Below are positions 26,801 through 36,970 of a DNA stretch of 64,000 nucleotides, one piece after another. The stretch's first letter is position 1. Each line of letters begins with the position of its first letter. The stretch lies in the NCBI GenBank assembly GCA_015227615.1, contig JAALGZ010000058.1:1-64000 (forward strand). The letters run 5' to 3'. The translations under genes and the position numbers were made by a program. The DNA comes from Labyrinthula sp. Ha. Lineage: Eukaryota > Sar > Bigyra > Labyrinthulida > Labyrinthulaceae. Under the pieces are notes generated by a model, which had not been told where the DNA came from, searched no databases, and saw nothing but the letters and a program-made list of their open reading frames with translations.

Positions 26801-27171
26801 GCTACCTTTGTTTAACTGAATTCCAATTTCTTTATTTTTTCGTGTTTAGAATACTTATTACTATTTGTTGAACTGTTGTTATTTCAGGATAATTTGTTGT
26901 TCTCTTGGATATTGTATTCCTTCAAACTTTAGTACTTGATCAAAATTCATACATAAAATTATATTTCCTAAACGTCCTACTATATAATATAATCACAGGA
27001 TAACTATAGCCTACTATAGATATTAATTAATGCATAACAACAAAGGCAGTTATACAGCTCATATTGTTACCTAAGCATATACTTTAAAGATCCGATTGTG
27101 ATAAATGCAGCTCTATAGCTCAATATTGAATTACCAGCGAAAAGTGAAGAAAAATCTATCACGTGTTTGTC
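20866..27171. other. Gene-poor gap of 6.3 kb
   Basis: No confident gene. Frames of 60-80 codons occur on both strands (for example 21769-22017 minus, overlapped by 21887-22084 plus) but show no family resemblance and are expected by chance at this base composition. One minus-strand frame with a signal-peptide-like start is listed separately. No tRNA, LTR or terminal inverted repeat was recognised. Confidence 0.45.
25302..25532 (-). CDS. Possible small secreted or membrane protein, 76 aa
   Basis: ATG-initiated frame whose first 33 residues look like a signal peptide or membrane anchor: a short basic start (MQILTKLK), a hydrophobic run, then a possible cleavage site after PVAAES. A short Cys cluster (ECCIC) follows. 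No homologue is recognised, there is no neighbouring gene, and length alone is not significant here. It may equally be a chance frame. Confidence 0.22.
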   Translation of the reverse strand: MQILTKLKVVLTVGVLISVTWAMIVSLMPVAAESTECCICYNTVQLLEAKPAYSIFKKSLYLEKTFSIHTLVCGIL

Positions 27172-28242
27172 ATGAGTGGACGAATTAATCAAGCAGTTAA
27201 TCAAGTGAGGTTAACAAATGTTGCAGTTGTAAGATTAAAGCGGGTTAGTCAAAAGTTTGAGTTGGCATGTTATAAGAACAAAGTGATATCTTTTCGAACC
27301 GGTGTTGAAACGGACTTGGATGAAGTTCTTCAAACACCAACAATTTTCACCAATGTTTCTAAGGGAGTTCTTTCATCTAAAGCTCAAATTGAGTCCGCTT
27401 TTCCGTCTGATGATGAAAGATTCAGCTCGGAAGAAAAAATATTAAAGTTCATCTTAGTTAAAGGAACATTACAAGTATCAGAAGGTGAGAGAAAGCTATT
27501 TCTTGAGAATCTTCGTAAAGACATTGCAACAATAGTTTCAAAGAAAACCTTAAATACAAAAACTAATAGACCATACTCTTCAGAGACTGTCCTAGATCTT
27601 ATGAGGAGTGTAATAAAGTTTGCTCCAAAAACTAATCAATCCGCAAAACAACAAGCTCTTAAAGTGATTGGGCTTCTATTAAAAGAAGGAGTGGATATAA
27701 AAAGAGCACCTATGAGAATACTATTAATTGAGGAGATAGAATATACAAGACTAACAGCATTACTTAGCAAAGAAAACATTGATATTAATATTGACAAACA
27801 GAATTCAAAAGTTAGAGAATTTCTTATTTCACCAAAGCAATTAACTGATATATCGAAAATTTTTAGTAGGGAAAAGATGTTGTTTGAGATAAAAGAAATT
27901 GATGCAAATACGGTTTCTTCAATCGATGTATCAGAGTTAAAAATAACATCATCTGAAAAGAATGAACCTAATTTAAACTCAGAGAAGTCTATTTCAATAG
28001 AAAGTAAGCTTACTGCTACAACAGGAGAAAACTGGAAACGAGATAAGTTTAAGTGCACTACATGCAAAGTAGGACTGGGTAAAGATAGGAAGAATCTGAC
28101 TAACCATTTTAGAACAGAGATACACTCCTTTAATTTAAAGTTGAAATCAAAAGGGAAACCTGTTTATTCAGAAGGCGAATATATCAGATTAGGTGAAGAA
28201 GAGAAGGAACATATTTTAGCTGAACTTTCTAAAGTTGAATGA
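27172..28242 (+). CDS. SBDS: Ribosome maturation protein SBDS (Sdo1) with C-terminal zinc finger
   Basis: SBDS works with the GTPase EFL1 to release eIF6 from late pre-60S ribosomal subunits. Recognition rests on the strongly conserved N-terminal FYSH domain: QVRLTNVAVVRLKR, FELACYKNKV and DLDEVLQTPTIFTNVSKG (about residues 8-70). The DIATIVSKK...NRPYS and TNQSAKQQALKVI segments of the middle domain follow. The likely start is the ATG at 27172; the frame is open for three more codons upstream but only from a GTG. The protein is 356 aa, against about 250 in animals and yeast. The extra C-terminus carries a CX2CX13HX5H zinc finger (residues about 295-318), like the extension found in plant and some protist SBDS proteins. 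There are no introns. A small basic protein gene follows 147 nt downstream. Confidence 0.97.
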   Translation: MSGRINQAVNQVRLTNVAVVRLKRVSQKFELACYKNKVISFRTGVETDLDEVLQTPTIFTNVSKGVLSSKAQIESAFPSDDERFSSEEKILKFILVKGTLQVSEGERKLFLENLRKDIATIVSKKTLNTKTNRPYSSETVLDLMRSVIKFAPKTNQSAKQQALKVIGLLLKEGVDIKRAPMRILLIEEIEYTRLTALLSKENIDINIDKQNSKVREFLISPKQLTDISKIFSREKMLFEIKEIDANTVSSIDVSELKITSSEKNEPNLNSEKSISIESKLTATTGENWKRDKFKCTTCKVGLGKDRKNLTNHFRTEIHSFNLKLKSKGKPVYSEGEYIRLGEEEKEHILAELSKVE

Positions 28243-28389
28243 ATACGTTAGATGTATAAGAAACTGGAAGTAAATAGTTTTGAAAACAAGAAGCTTCAGT
28301 TACACTCATATACCTTTGCATAAGCTACTCTCAACACTTTCAACAGCATTGTTTCCTTTGAATTCACTATTCTCAAATCTTCGGAGGAA

Positions 28390-28833
28390 ATGACTAATAA
28401 TAAAACTGGTGATACAAAGTCAGCAAGTTCTGCAGTGTCAAAAGGGGAAAAGGGAGTCGATCTACACAATGCGAAAGACGCAACTCTATTCAAATGGAAC
28501 AAACCCCGAAGTTTGGTGGAAAGAATCTCTGGAAGAAGGTTTTTTAAGAGAAAGAAATTTGTGCGTTTTCCAAGTATAAGGATAGGTTTGAAACAGAAAA
28601 GAGTTAAGGGGCTGTCTGTGCGAACCTTCTCTAGTACAGACTTGTCAGGCGAAAGTTCAGGTACAGAAAGCCAAAGCTCTAAACTAAGAATTCCTGCTAC
28701 GAGCATTAAGTGTATTCCTAAAACGAGGCGATCAGACAAGTTGGCCTGTCATGCGTGCGGAAGTTCATACGAAGAGTTAGATAGAGACGCACTGGAAACC
28801 TCATCTTCAAGCGAAGACACCAGAGAAGCTTAG
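28390..28833 (+). CDS. Small basic hypothetical protein, 147 aa
   Basis: ATG-initiated frame 147 nt after SBDS on the same strand. It has a Lys/Arg-rich middle (SGRRFFKRKKFVRFPSIRIG, about residues 47-66), a Ser/Thr-rich stretch, one CHAC pair near residue 119 and an acidic Ser-rich tail (SSSSEDTREA). This composition suggests a nuclear or RNA/ribosome-associated protein, which is inference only. An antisense frame of similar length (28296-28739) starts only at TTG and is hydrophobic throughout, as expected for the complement of a charged coding strand. No family is recognised. Confidence 0.55.
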   Translation: MTNNKTGDTKSASSAVSKGEKGVDLHNAKDATLFKWNKPRSLVERISGRRFFKRKKFVRFPSIRIGLKQKRVKGLSVRTFSSTDLSGESSGTESQSSKLRIPATSIKCIPKTRRSDKLACHACGSSYEELDRDALETSSSSEDTREA

Positions 28834-29689
28834 GTTAAACTTGTCGCAAATTATTATGCTTTCGATACATGTCTTTTCTTAAGTTGCTATTATGCTTTTC
28901 TTGCTCGAATACTTGATTTAGGATGCTTCCATCAGAATGTCGTCTCTGTTACAAGCTTGCTTCCAATTTATTTCTGCATTAACAAGCTTCAGCTCTTAGT
29001 CTATTTCTAGAGCTGGCCATCCACTCCTGTTAAACTCTAGAGAGTTAACTAAGTATGAGGTAAAGAAACTCTAGCTGTGGTAAGTGACCACAGTAAAACT
29101 AGTGTCTAGCTCATTGACAATCAGGGTGTACCAATACTAGTCATTGGCACAAGAAATTAGTTTTCATTCTTATTCTACATCAATGTCTCAGTATTCTAAC
29201 TAATAGTATAAACTATTAAGTGGTTTCTAAGCACTTCGGAACCACAATTGATTCTTAGTTTTATATAAACCTAGAAAAACTTTCTCAACTAGTGTGGCTC
29301 TTTTGAATAGCAGTAAACATTTAGCAAAATGTCGTTTACGAAAGCCTGATAAGTGTCAATTATATAGGAAAACTTATGAGAGTATTTGTTGGTACAGTCA
29401 TAGAGCCTAGTCAGTATGAGTAATTAATACCCATAGCATCCCTAAGAACACTTTACCCGGTGTCGTTCAGTTCTTAGGCTTTAAGTAGAGCCACTTCAAA
29501 GCTACTAAAAAGTTAAAGTTGGCCTTAGATTAGAGCATCAAGTCAATGCAAGCCTCAAAAAGTATTCCCAAAGCCTTCTAACGGCATTACATTTTAGCTT
29601 CTAACACCCGTTTCTTGGGTTCTTAGCATCTTATTAGGTTTGAAAATCTTTCTGTGGTTAAAAAATTGGAAGTCATATGAACTCAAAAT

Positions 29690-29930
29690 CATCATTTTTT
29701 TGGGGGGGGCTACTAGGAGGTTGGAAACCCTTCGCTTTTACAAGGAGGACATAACTCACCCAAAGCCCTTTCTTGCGTCCTGCGGGACTTGAACCCACTA
29801 AACCACCCCCCCCCCGGCACGTTTTCTTGCATTGGCACCGGAAACTTGAATCACTCATACTCCATGGAGCCAATCATTCAAAGCTAAGTATCTTACCCAT
29901 AAGATCTTGACGACTTGGGAATCCATGGGG
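29690..29930 (-). repeat. SINE-like, tRNA-related patch (candidate)
   Basis: On the minus strand a Pol III B-box-like string GATTCAAGTTTCC (29840-29852) lies at tRNA-like distance after GGGTAAGATACTTAGC, which resembles a D-arm/A box. A second B box, GGTTCAAGTCC (29785-29795), is fused directly to an A-box-like TGGTTTAGTGG (29795-29805). The two parts share GCAAGAAA after their B boxes. The strand then reaches a C run and AAAAAAA, as in a SINE tail. Homopolymers of 8-11 C/G flank it. The cloverleaf does not close, so it is not a tRNA gene. Copies elsewhere in the genome would be needed to confirm a SINE family. Confidence 0.35.
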
Positions 29931-32900
29931 CATTAGCTGCCACACTAGTCCGCTGCTGAATCATCATGTAATAGTCTTGTGGTCAAGTGGATTGCTTGGA
30001 TGTAAATAAAGGATTTTTTAAGAAAGTGGGTTCGCGAAGTAACATGTCATGTAAGAATTCTGCTTTGAAGTTGAAGACTTATTTAAAGTCAGGTTAAGAA
30101 CTAAGAATATCGGAGGAACTAAATTTGTTTTTGTTGAAGCATTGTGGAGGCATCTAAGACGAAACTAGTCATTTTAGGAGAAGAGCATTAGACGTTTGAA
30201 GTAGATAGTATATTGAAGATATGGTGAGAACCTGTTTTTAAACGTTTCACAGTTTTTACCTACACACAGGGTTATAAATAGTAACTAAAACTATATTTAC
30301 TCACTTAAGGGGAACCTAAAATAAAAAAAGCAATAAATAAGTAGTCTTTCAGCTTTTCCATCAGATCATATAGAAATCATAAACACAAACTCTGTCTGAT
30401 AAAATTTATAGCTTTTTATTACTTGTTGAAGCAAAGGAATTATTTCAGCAGTGCTGTTAATCTCATTATGAAAAGAATGAATTCTAAAAGCTTTTCAAAA
30501 ATGTTGCAGATGACGAATTTATGGTGATTCGTTTTGTTAAACTGCGTTGGCGATGAAAAAGAAGAAAAATGCAAACCTCATGTAAATCTATTTCGGCTTC
30601 ATAATCAAAGAAGTTGTTACTATAGATGAACACACCCTGTTTAGACTCAGGCCCAATATATGTCTTATTTACGGGCAAGACTTGTATGTTATTGTACATT
30701 TATCCTCTTAGTAGAACTTGATTTTTGAATATCTTTTCCAGAAAGGCAACTCAAGGAAAACATCTTCTAGGCTTACAACTTGTTAGGTTTATATACGTTT
30801 TACTAGTCTTAGAGCCTTCCTAGGCTGATAAGCGAAGGAACCAATATCTTTCGCAAGAGATAGCTTACATCTAAAGAAGAATATTTGGTTGAAGCACTAT
30901 ACTCTCAAGAGCCCCGAACTTGTAACAACCCATCGTAAATTAGACATTCCACAGCAAGTCCTAAAGATGTACATTGACCAAGAATTTAGTATCTACTTCA
31001 CTGATAAAGTTGCATTTACTTTTAGTCTACAGCTTAATCTATTGTTTAACAAAGCCAGAGAAAAGTTTTGAAGAAGTACCAAAGGGCTCAGAGCTGGGGT
31101 TCCTCTTTACATTTCTCTAGACAATTTAGTTATAGCTGTAAAACACAGCAACAATGTGACTGAAATTTCTAATAGGAATTGTTCAACAAAAAACAATAAG
31201 TGGAAGTAGAGATCCACTAAAAAAAGCAACCAATAAGTGGTACTGAGGATCGATATCAATCGAAGTCTACTCAAACAAAACTAAATAAAGGTAGTTGACT
31301 TAAAAATGTAAATAGGATGAAAAGATTAGGAGCGAAGTAATTTCCAAGCAAGGTAAAGGTTAAGCCTTAGTCAGTTACAGTTCTGTAGAGCTAGATAGCA
31401 CTTAAATATATTGAAAAACGTTCGTATCATTAGTAAATTTAGCTCTCTAGTTACACTATGCCTCAAAAATAAAGTTCCATACTAGTGCCGTTTCTAAATT
31501 TAAGTAAGTTTGAATAGAGTTTGTCGGGTATGTGACAGCTAGTACAGAAAACCCCTCATAAACTCAATGCAATTTATTTCAGTTCGTTCAAACAGAACTT
31601 GTACGGCAATATGTCTAAAACCAGAATTTTTTTTCAACATTATATAAAACTCAGTCAATGGATTTTGGAAAACTCTTAACTTCGTTTTGTGTTCTTGAAA
31701 ATTTTCTATATTGAGCACATAAACCATGATGTTTCAACGGTTTGGCCTTCTGATGGTTCCCAAATTCTTTTTATCAACTTAAACGGAAATCGAAGTTGGT
31801 CTTTAATCCAAATGGTCTAATTTGGTAAAAAAGTCTTGTAATATTTCCTAAAGATAGATAATTTACATAGGTGTACAAGCTTAGCAGTCGATATTCTTCG
31901 ACATAAAACAAGCAGTAAGCACAGAGTTTTATTTTCTTCAGATTTAAAAATAAAATACCTAGAATCTTAATGGCATAGTGGCGGTTGCGGCGTTAATTCG
32001 AGATAAAGAACCTATAAAAAATCAGTGAGTTGGTTATAAATGTCTGCACCACGCTGCTACAATAGGTTCAAAGCCTCTCCATCGTACTGTCAATCTTAGT
32101 TTTTTGGGTTACTAGCAACATCAACCGGAACTTATCAACGAATAGTACTAGCTCAATGACAAGAAAAAGCTAAATAACCAATTTAAAAGTTTTGCGAGGA
32201 AGAAAGGAAGTCTAATTTGAAAGGTGCAACTTGCATGTTTCACTTCTCATGCCTTAGAGTTTTAATGATGAGTAGATTTTCTGTATGCAGTTTCTTCTCG
32301 GCTATATTAAATTCCTCAACACATCACTAACTAATTTAACAAGTTTTAGGCCCACCCCCTTTTGCAGTTCTGCGTAAGGCTACTAATTTTGTTGAAATTA
32401 AGTTATGATATTAAGTACTACTGGAGTTTGCCAACAATTCCTGTGCACATAACGCTCATTTTAGGCGCTTGGAACCCGAAATTTAGAAATAAAAACAGTT
32501 AAAATTATTGTCATTTAGATTTGAACTTTAAGTTAAAACAATTAATCTTTCCTTTGAAGTGGTTTGATGATATTTGGGGGAAAATCCAACAGAATCGAGA
32601 TTTGCTGTCGTTTTAGCATCTTGTTTTTCGTTGGTCTATTTTCATTCCCATCTAAGCTGGCTCTATATTTACGTTTGAAATTATGTGTAAAATCTGCAGT
32701 TCAATTGATAGCCCATGGTCTAGTTTCGTCGGTGTCGGTTGATTAGAGTATCCAGCTACACTAATATAAATATACAGCCTTTGGTTTGATAGTAGTTATC
32801 GTTAACATTGGAAGTTAGTTATTGTTATTTAACGGTAGTTAAGGTACTCATAAGAAAAATTTTCATTTTCAATCCTAACGTTAGTATGGAGTTATGCACC

Positions 32901-33983
32901 ATTGGAATGCTAGCTCATCGGTTTTCGACAAAGTTTTGTGAAAGTCTTATTTTCCAAAAACAAACCTAAAGGCTGGATAAAACAAAATTGCAAGAAAAAG
33001 AGTTGATGAGAAATCAAACTATGCAATGTTCAGAGAAAAAATAATAAGTTAAGGGAACTTAGAAGCTGTGGTTGCTTAGTACTTTACCACTTTTCTTCTA
33101 AGATTTAATTTGCCTAGATTTCAAGTCTTCAGTGTTTTAGATTTGAAATTTTTAAATAAAGAGGAAGTCAAGAAAGCACTTAAAATGGAAACATGAGTTT
33201 GTGGTGTATTAAGCTTCCATTGTTGATTATTTTAATCTCAATCTTCAGAGCTAGATATTTCTTGACCCTTTAATGCTTAACGGTTTGAAGGGATGAATAA
33301 CGAACTAAGATGAAGATAAAAGAGAGATTAAAAACAAATAAAATTTAACATTAAGACATGATTAGTAAACTGTAATGCGTTAAGTTTCCTGCGGTTTCTG
33401 AAATTGAGCCTCAACTCGAACGTCTCAATGCTCCACTGGTTTTTCTACTTAGACTTCGACAGTTTTCAAATGGTATACTTGTTGTATGGTCTTTTTTATT
33501 CTAAACTTCTATTTCTTGGAGTTTTATTTTGTATAGAAAATATTTAAAGAATAGATACAAACACAAAAATATAAAATCTAAAGGCCACGTGCCTCAATTC
33601 CTATCCCCGAAAAACCAATAAAGTATTCATGTTGGAATACAAATACTATCATTAGTTTGAAACGATAATAATATTTTAAATTCTAATGTTAGTAACATAA
33701 TAAAGAAAATATATATATTGATAACTACCGTTAAAAGTATGGTATAAATAATAGTATATATTTTAGTTGTATGTTATTATCACATTTTCTCTATGCATAG
33801 ATATATTAGGTAATATTATATATATATATATATTATTTTAATGTGAATAGTAACACAAAATTATAACTTCTACTTTCTGGTAATTAGATTAATTATAAAA
33901 GGAGAAAGATATTTTTTATTTATCAGGAAAAAAGAAAAGTAAAAATTTAAGGACATAGTTTACACAGATTAAGAATATAAATA

Positions 33984-33994
33984 TTTGCCCAAAT
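33984..33994. promoter_or_regulatory. TTTGCCCAAAT promoter-type motif
   Basis: TTTGCCCAAAT about 150 nt upstream of the ATG at 34140. The same core lies upstream of three other genes in the window. A TATATAA string follows at 34012-34018, and a TGGGCC...GCCCA inverted repeat at 34038-34053. Confidence 0.45.
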
Positions 33995-34139
33995 CATTAA
34001 TCATCTCCTTTTATATAAGTTCTCCTGTATAGAAATGTGGGCCATGAAGCCCATGTGAATTGGAATTTATTTACTCCTGGGTTCTCCGTACAAAAATCTA
34101 CACAATATAGACTGGAAGAGAACAAACAAGAAAAAGACA

Positions 34140-34934
34140 ATGGGGTCAAGAAATATGAGTTTTTCAGCAAGAACTTCATCTACAGTATATTCAGAACAAA
34201 CAATTTATTCTACTGTTGTTTTGCCTGGAGTTCAAGGTAATGAAAGTGATCTTTGGCAACAGAAACAAAAATGGTATAGAGTCAGGTCTTTTATTTTATA
34301 TTCAGGTTGGTCGAACAACTTGAAAACTTCTATCAAACAGCAACGCAACTCTATACGGAGTTTTCAACAGAAAATACTGAATGGCAAAAAGCTCTTGAAA
34401 ATCCAGAAGAGGAGTTAAATAACCTAGGTAGCTATTATTATTTATTTTGAAGCATTAGGTTATCCAGCTTCAAGGAGATATTTATGGAAACCAAATAAAG
34501 ATACTGATGCACAAGTACTTAAAATAGATGCATATGTTTTAGTTGTTGTAACTTGGTTAAAACAACAATTTGAACAACTTAAAACATATGAAGTTGCTAT
34601 TGATCCAGATGATTTTTTAAGGTTTAAAGATCAAAGGTGTAAGAAGATATGTTCAAGAATATTCAGATTATTCGCTATAATGTATTGTAACCCAAAGTTA
34701 AATGGAAATTTTGGTACAGAAGAACTTATGACAAAATTTAATAATACAACCCAAGAAAGACTTCAAAATACGTTTAAGAGGTTTGCTTTTTTTGGTTGGT
34801 ATTGGAGGTTGTTAGTTGACTTGGATTGGCAAAATGTTTGTCCTGTATTTCATGTACTTAGAAGAAGATATGTAAAAGAAAAGCAAAGATATGAGTCTAA
34901 CTTAAATTTATTTCAGGCTGCACTGAACATTTGA
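34140..34934 (+). CDS. Hypothetical protein, 233 aa, four exons with 30-32-nt introns
   Basis: The frame is recovered only by removing three tiny GT...AG introns: 34274-34305 (32 nt, GTATAG...TTCAG), 34428-34458 (31 nt, GTAGCT...TTAG) and 34637-34666 (30 nt, GTGTAA...TTCAG). Exons 34140-34273, 34306-34427, 34459-34636 and 34667-34934 sum to 702 nt, an exact multiple of three ending at TGA. The product is mostly helical with a Ser/Thr-rich start (residues 1-27), a helical NFYQTATQLYTEF segment and an aromatic-rich C-terminal part (AFFGWYWRLLVDLDW). I do not recognise the family. For intron 2 an alternative acceptor six bases upstream (34452) also keeps the frame. It is the first gene of a dense island; the next same-strand gene begins 113 nt downstream. 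Confidence 0.72.
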
Positions 34935-35047
34935 TATTTACTTTTTATTTACGCTGTACTTGATAAAATAAGAAAGATAACACGTGTTGACAAACTCTTA
35001 AAAAAAGAGGTCACTTTTCAGAACAAAAAAAACAAAATAAAACAACT

Positions 35048-35386
35048 ATGGTTGAAGTTGAGAAAACAAAAGTTATAAGTTATAAACAGGAGCCTGAATA
35101 TTGGAGAGATCCAACTTCACACGCATTTGCTTTAGCTTTCTTTGGGACTGGAGTGACTTCAACCTTCTTTATTTTTCACGGAAACATTTCTTTATTTTTT
35201 TTGGGTTGTTTGATTGGTTTGGGAAGTATTGGGTTTATGGTTTCGTTCTTCTTGTATAATATGGGATGTATTATGAAGCAGGAAAAACAAGAGTTTAGAG
35301 AACAAGAAGCTGCTATAGAACAAGCTCTTGCTGAAGGATACTCTGTTGATGGAAAACCACCACCAACTGTAGTAGAAACAGTATAA
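35048..35386 (+). CDS. Small two-TM membrane protein, 112 aa
   Basis: ATG in the context AACAACTATGG. Residues 26-43 (AFALAFFGTGVTSTFFIF) and 48-70 (ISLFFLGCLIGLGSIGFMVSFFL) are two hydrophobic segments separated by a short HGN turn, so a helical hairpin is likely. Both ends are hydrophilic: a charged N-terminus with EPEYWRDP and an acidic, Gln-rich, coiled-coil-like tail (KQEKQEFREQEAAIEQAL) ending in a Pro-rich patch. By the positive-inside rule both tails probably face the cytosol. The length and hairpin resemble small accessory subunits of membrane complexes, but no family can be named. It lies 113 nt after the four-exon gene and 340 nt before the aldo/keto reductase. Confidence 0.72.
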   Translation: MVEVEKTKVISYKQEPEYWRDPTSHAFALAFFGTGVTSTFFIFHGNISLFFLGCLIGLGSIGFMVSFFLYNMGCIMKQEKQEFREQEAAIEQALAEGYSVDGKPPPTVVETV

Positions 35387-35726
35387 ATGCTTAAGAATAA
35401 ACTAATGGTGAACATTATTTCTTTCAGTTATTGTTTTTCTTCATAATTGTACCTGTGTTGCATTCTTTTATTAATCAAAGAAAAATCAACCATTGTGTGT
35501 CCAAAGAAACTTAAAAGTAAAAAACCATAACAATGAAATCTTTCTGTAGCATGAATGGTCTAAAATTTAAATGGAATTTTTCTCATAGCTACTGAGTTCG
35601 CACTTAATGTATTCTGTTCAGGTTTCTCGTTTGAAGTTTAACTGTGGTTGTTAAGACTCGATATGTGATTACCACAAAGATAAATTAAACTTTTAAAGTT
35701 AGCAGAAGAAAACTAAGTCAAAGGAT

Positions 35727-36970
35727 ATGTATCAGAAGCTAATAGGACAAGGAACATTACGATTAGATCCAAATAATGTAAAAAAAGTCTTGAATGAAAG
35801 TTTGGGTAGCGGTCTTAGCAAAATTGTTGATATCTCTACTGGATATTCTGGTGGACAAACACTTCGTGAGGTTGGTGAATACTTGCGCACTCTTCCCTCT
35901 GCAGAAAGGAAGGATATTAAAATAAGTGCCAAGTTTGGTATGAGTGATAAAAAGTATAATAACTCTATTGAGATACAACCTGGAGCTTACTATTCTCTTG
36001 AAAGGGACCTCTTGAATGATCAGGTAATATCTAATGTCTCTTAATTCCCTAGTTTCAACAAGTCACGGAAAATATTGGGAGCGTTGACTTCTTTCTTATA
36101 CAAAATCCTGAGTTTATGCTTGAAAATAATTCTGTTGATCAGCAGAAAATCTTAACGAAGAAGTTACAATCTGTTTTTCTCGATTTGGAAGTGTTAAGAA
36201 GGGACAACCCAGCAAGTTTTGGGTACTATGGCATCTCTTCAAACTCCTTTGCTTCTTTGGAATACAAAGAACTTCCAAAAATATCAAAGCAAGCATTTAC
36301 TCTTTCAGGATCAAATCGAAAAGATCCTGGGTTTAAAGTTGTTCAATTTCCTCTCAACCTACTAGAGCCTGTTGACAAAAAGTTTCAACAGTGGTACAAT
36401 GACAATGATTTGTTTTCTATTAGCTATCGACCTTTAAGTGCTTTTTTAGAACAAGTGGGTAATACTGGAGCTCAGCTTGAACCTTTTAAACTTGTTGAAA
36501 CTGACCCACCAAAGCAATATACAGAGGTAAAAGAGAAACTGTTATTTTGGTTGTCACCTGACTTTGGAGAGGAAGACAAAGAAGCCCAAACAGTATTAGC
36601 GGCTTGTGGCTGGTTGAAAGTCTTGATACATGATATTGAGAAAGAGCTTCAAGCCTTTGATAGTGTTGAACACTTTAGGAGTGACCTGGGAGAAAAAATC
36701 CTCCCTTTGATAAATGAAAAACTAGAAGGGCTGGATGAATCTACTTTTGATCTTTTAAGAAATTTCTTTTTACAGTTCGAAGAGTTAATTAAATATAACG
36801 TAGGTCTAAGGGCAAAGAAAAAATTAGAGCAAACAATTGGGAATAGTCCAGAGAAGCTACAAAGTATTGCTCTAAAATATGTATTTGAGCAAGAGGTTGA
36901 TGCTGTCATAATAGGTATGAACCAAATATGGCAAGTTGACTCACTTAAAGATCTACAGAAAACAGCTTAA
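35727..36970 (+). CDS. Aldo/keto reductase family protein, 404 aa, one 29-nt intron
   Basis: Exons 35727-36023 and 36053-36970 are joined across a 29-nt intron (GTAATA...CCCTAG, 36024-36052) that falls between codons. The product follows the AKR TIM-barrel order. An N-terminal LIGQGTLRLD is followed by VDISTGYSGGQTLREVGEYL with the catalytic Asp35 and Tyr40, IKISAKFGM with Lys69, VDFFLIQNPE, FGYYGISSNSF, VVQFPLNLLE, and a final VDAVIIGMNQIWQVDSLKDL matching the NADP-binding end of the family. In the fourth tetrad position the usual His (LLHNPE) is Gln116, so catalysis may be altered. The C-terminal part is longer than in typical 300-330 aa AKRs, with a helical insertion of about 100 residues before the last strand. 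These enzymes reduce aldehydes and ketones with NADPH. Its stop codon overlaps that of the minus-strand gene that follows. Confidence 0.88.

Larger units (their letters stand above)
28834..34139. other. Gene-poor gap of 5.3 kb
   Basis: No supported coding gene. It contains a tRNA-related SINE-like patch (29690-29930), a tRNA A-box-like string TGGCATAGTGG at 31971-31981 without a convincing matching T-arm, a (TA)n run at 33817-33833, and a very AT-rich stretch from about 33480 to 34020 just before the next gene island. Frames of 60-71 codons on both strands look like chance. Confidence 0.45.

Noticed and set aside
27636-28067. 143-codon minus-strand frame inside SBDS
   Set aside because: Fully contained in a gene identified by conserved sequence on the other strand.
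28296-28739. 147-codon minus-strand frame opposite the small basic protein
   Set aside because: It starts only at TTG and is hydrophobic as the complement of a charged coding strand; the plus-strand frame has an ATG and a plausible composition.
31971-32006. A-box-like TGGCATAGTGG followed by AATTCGAGAT
   Set aside because: The boxes are too close together and no cloverleaf can be drawn; chance similarity is likely.
34274-34305. Alternative 20-nt intron (GTCTTT...TTCAG, 34286-34305) in the first intron position
   Set aside because: It also keeps the frame, but the 32-nt GTAT donor matches the other introns in size and donor sequence; the shorter form remains possible.
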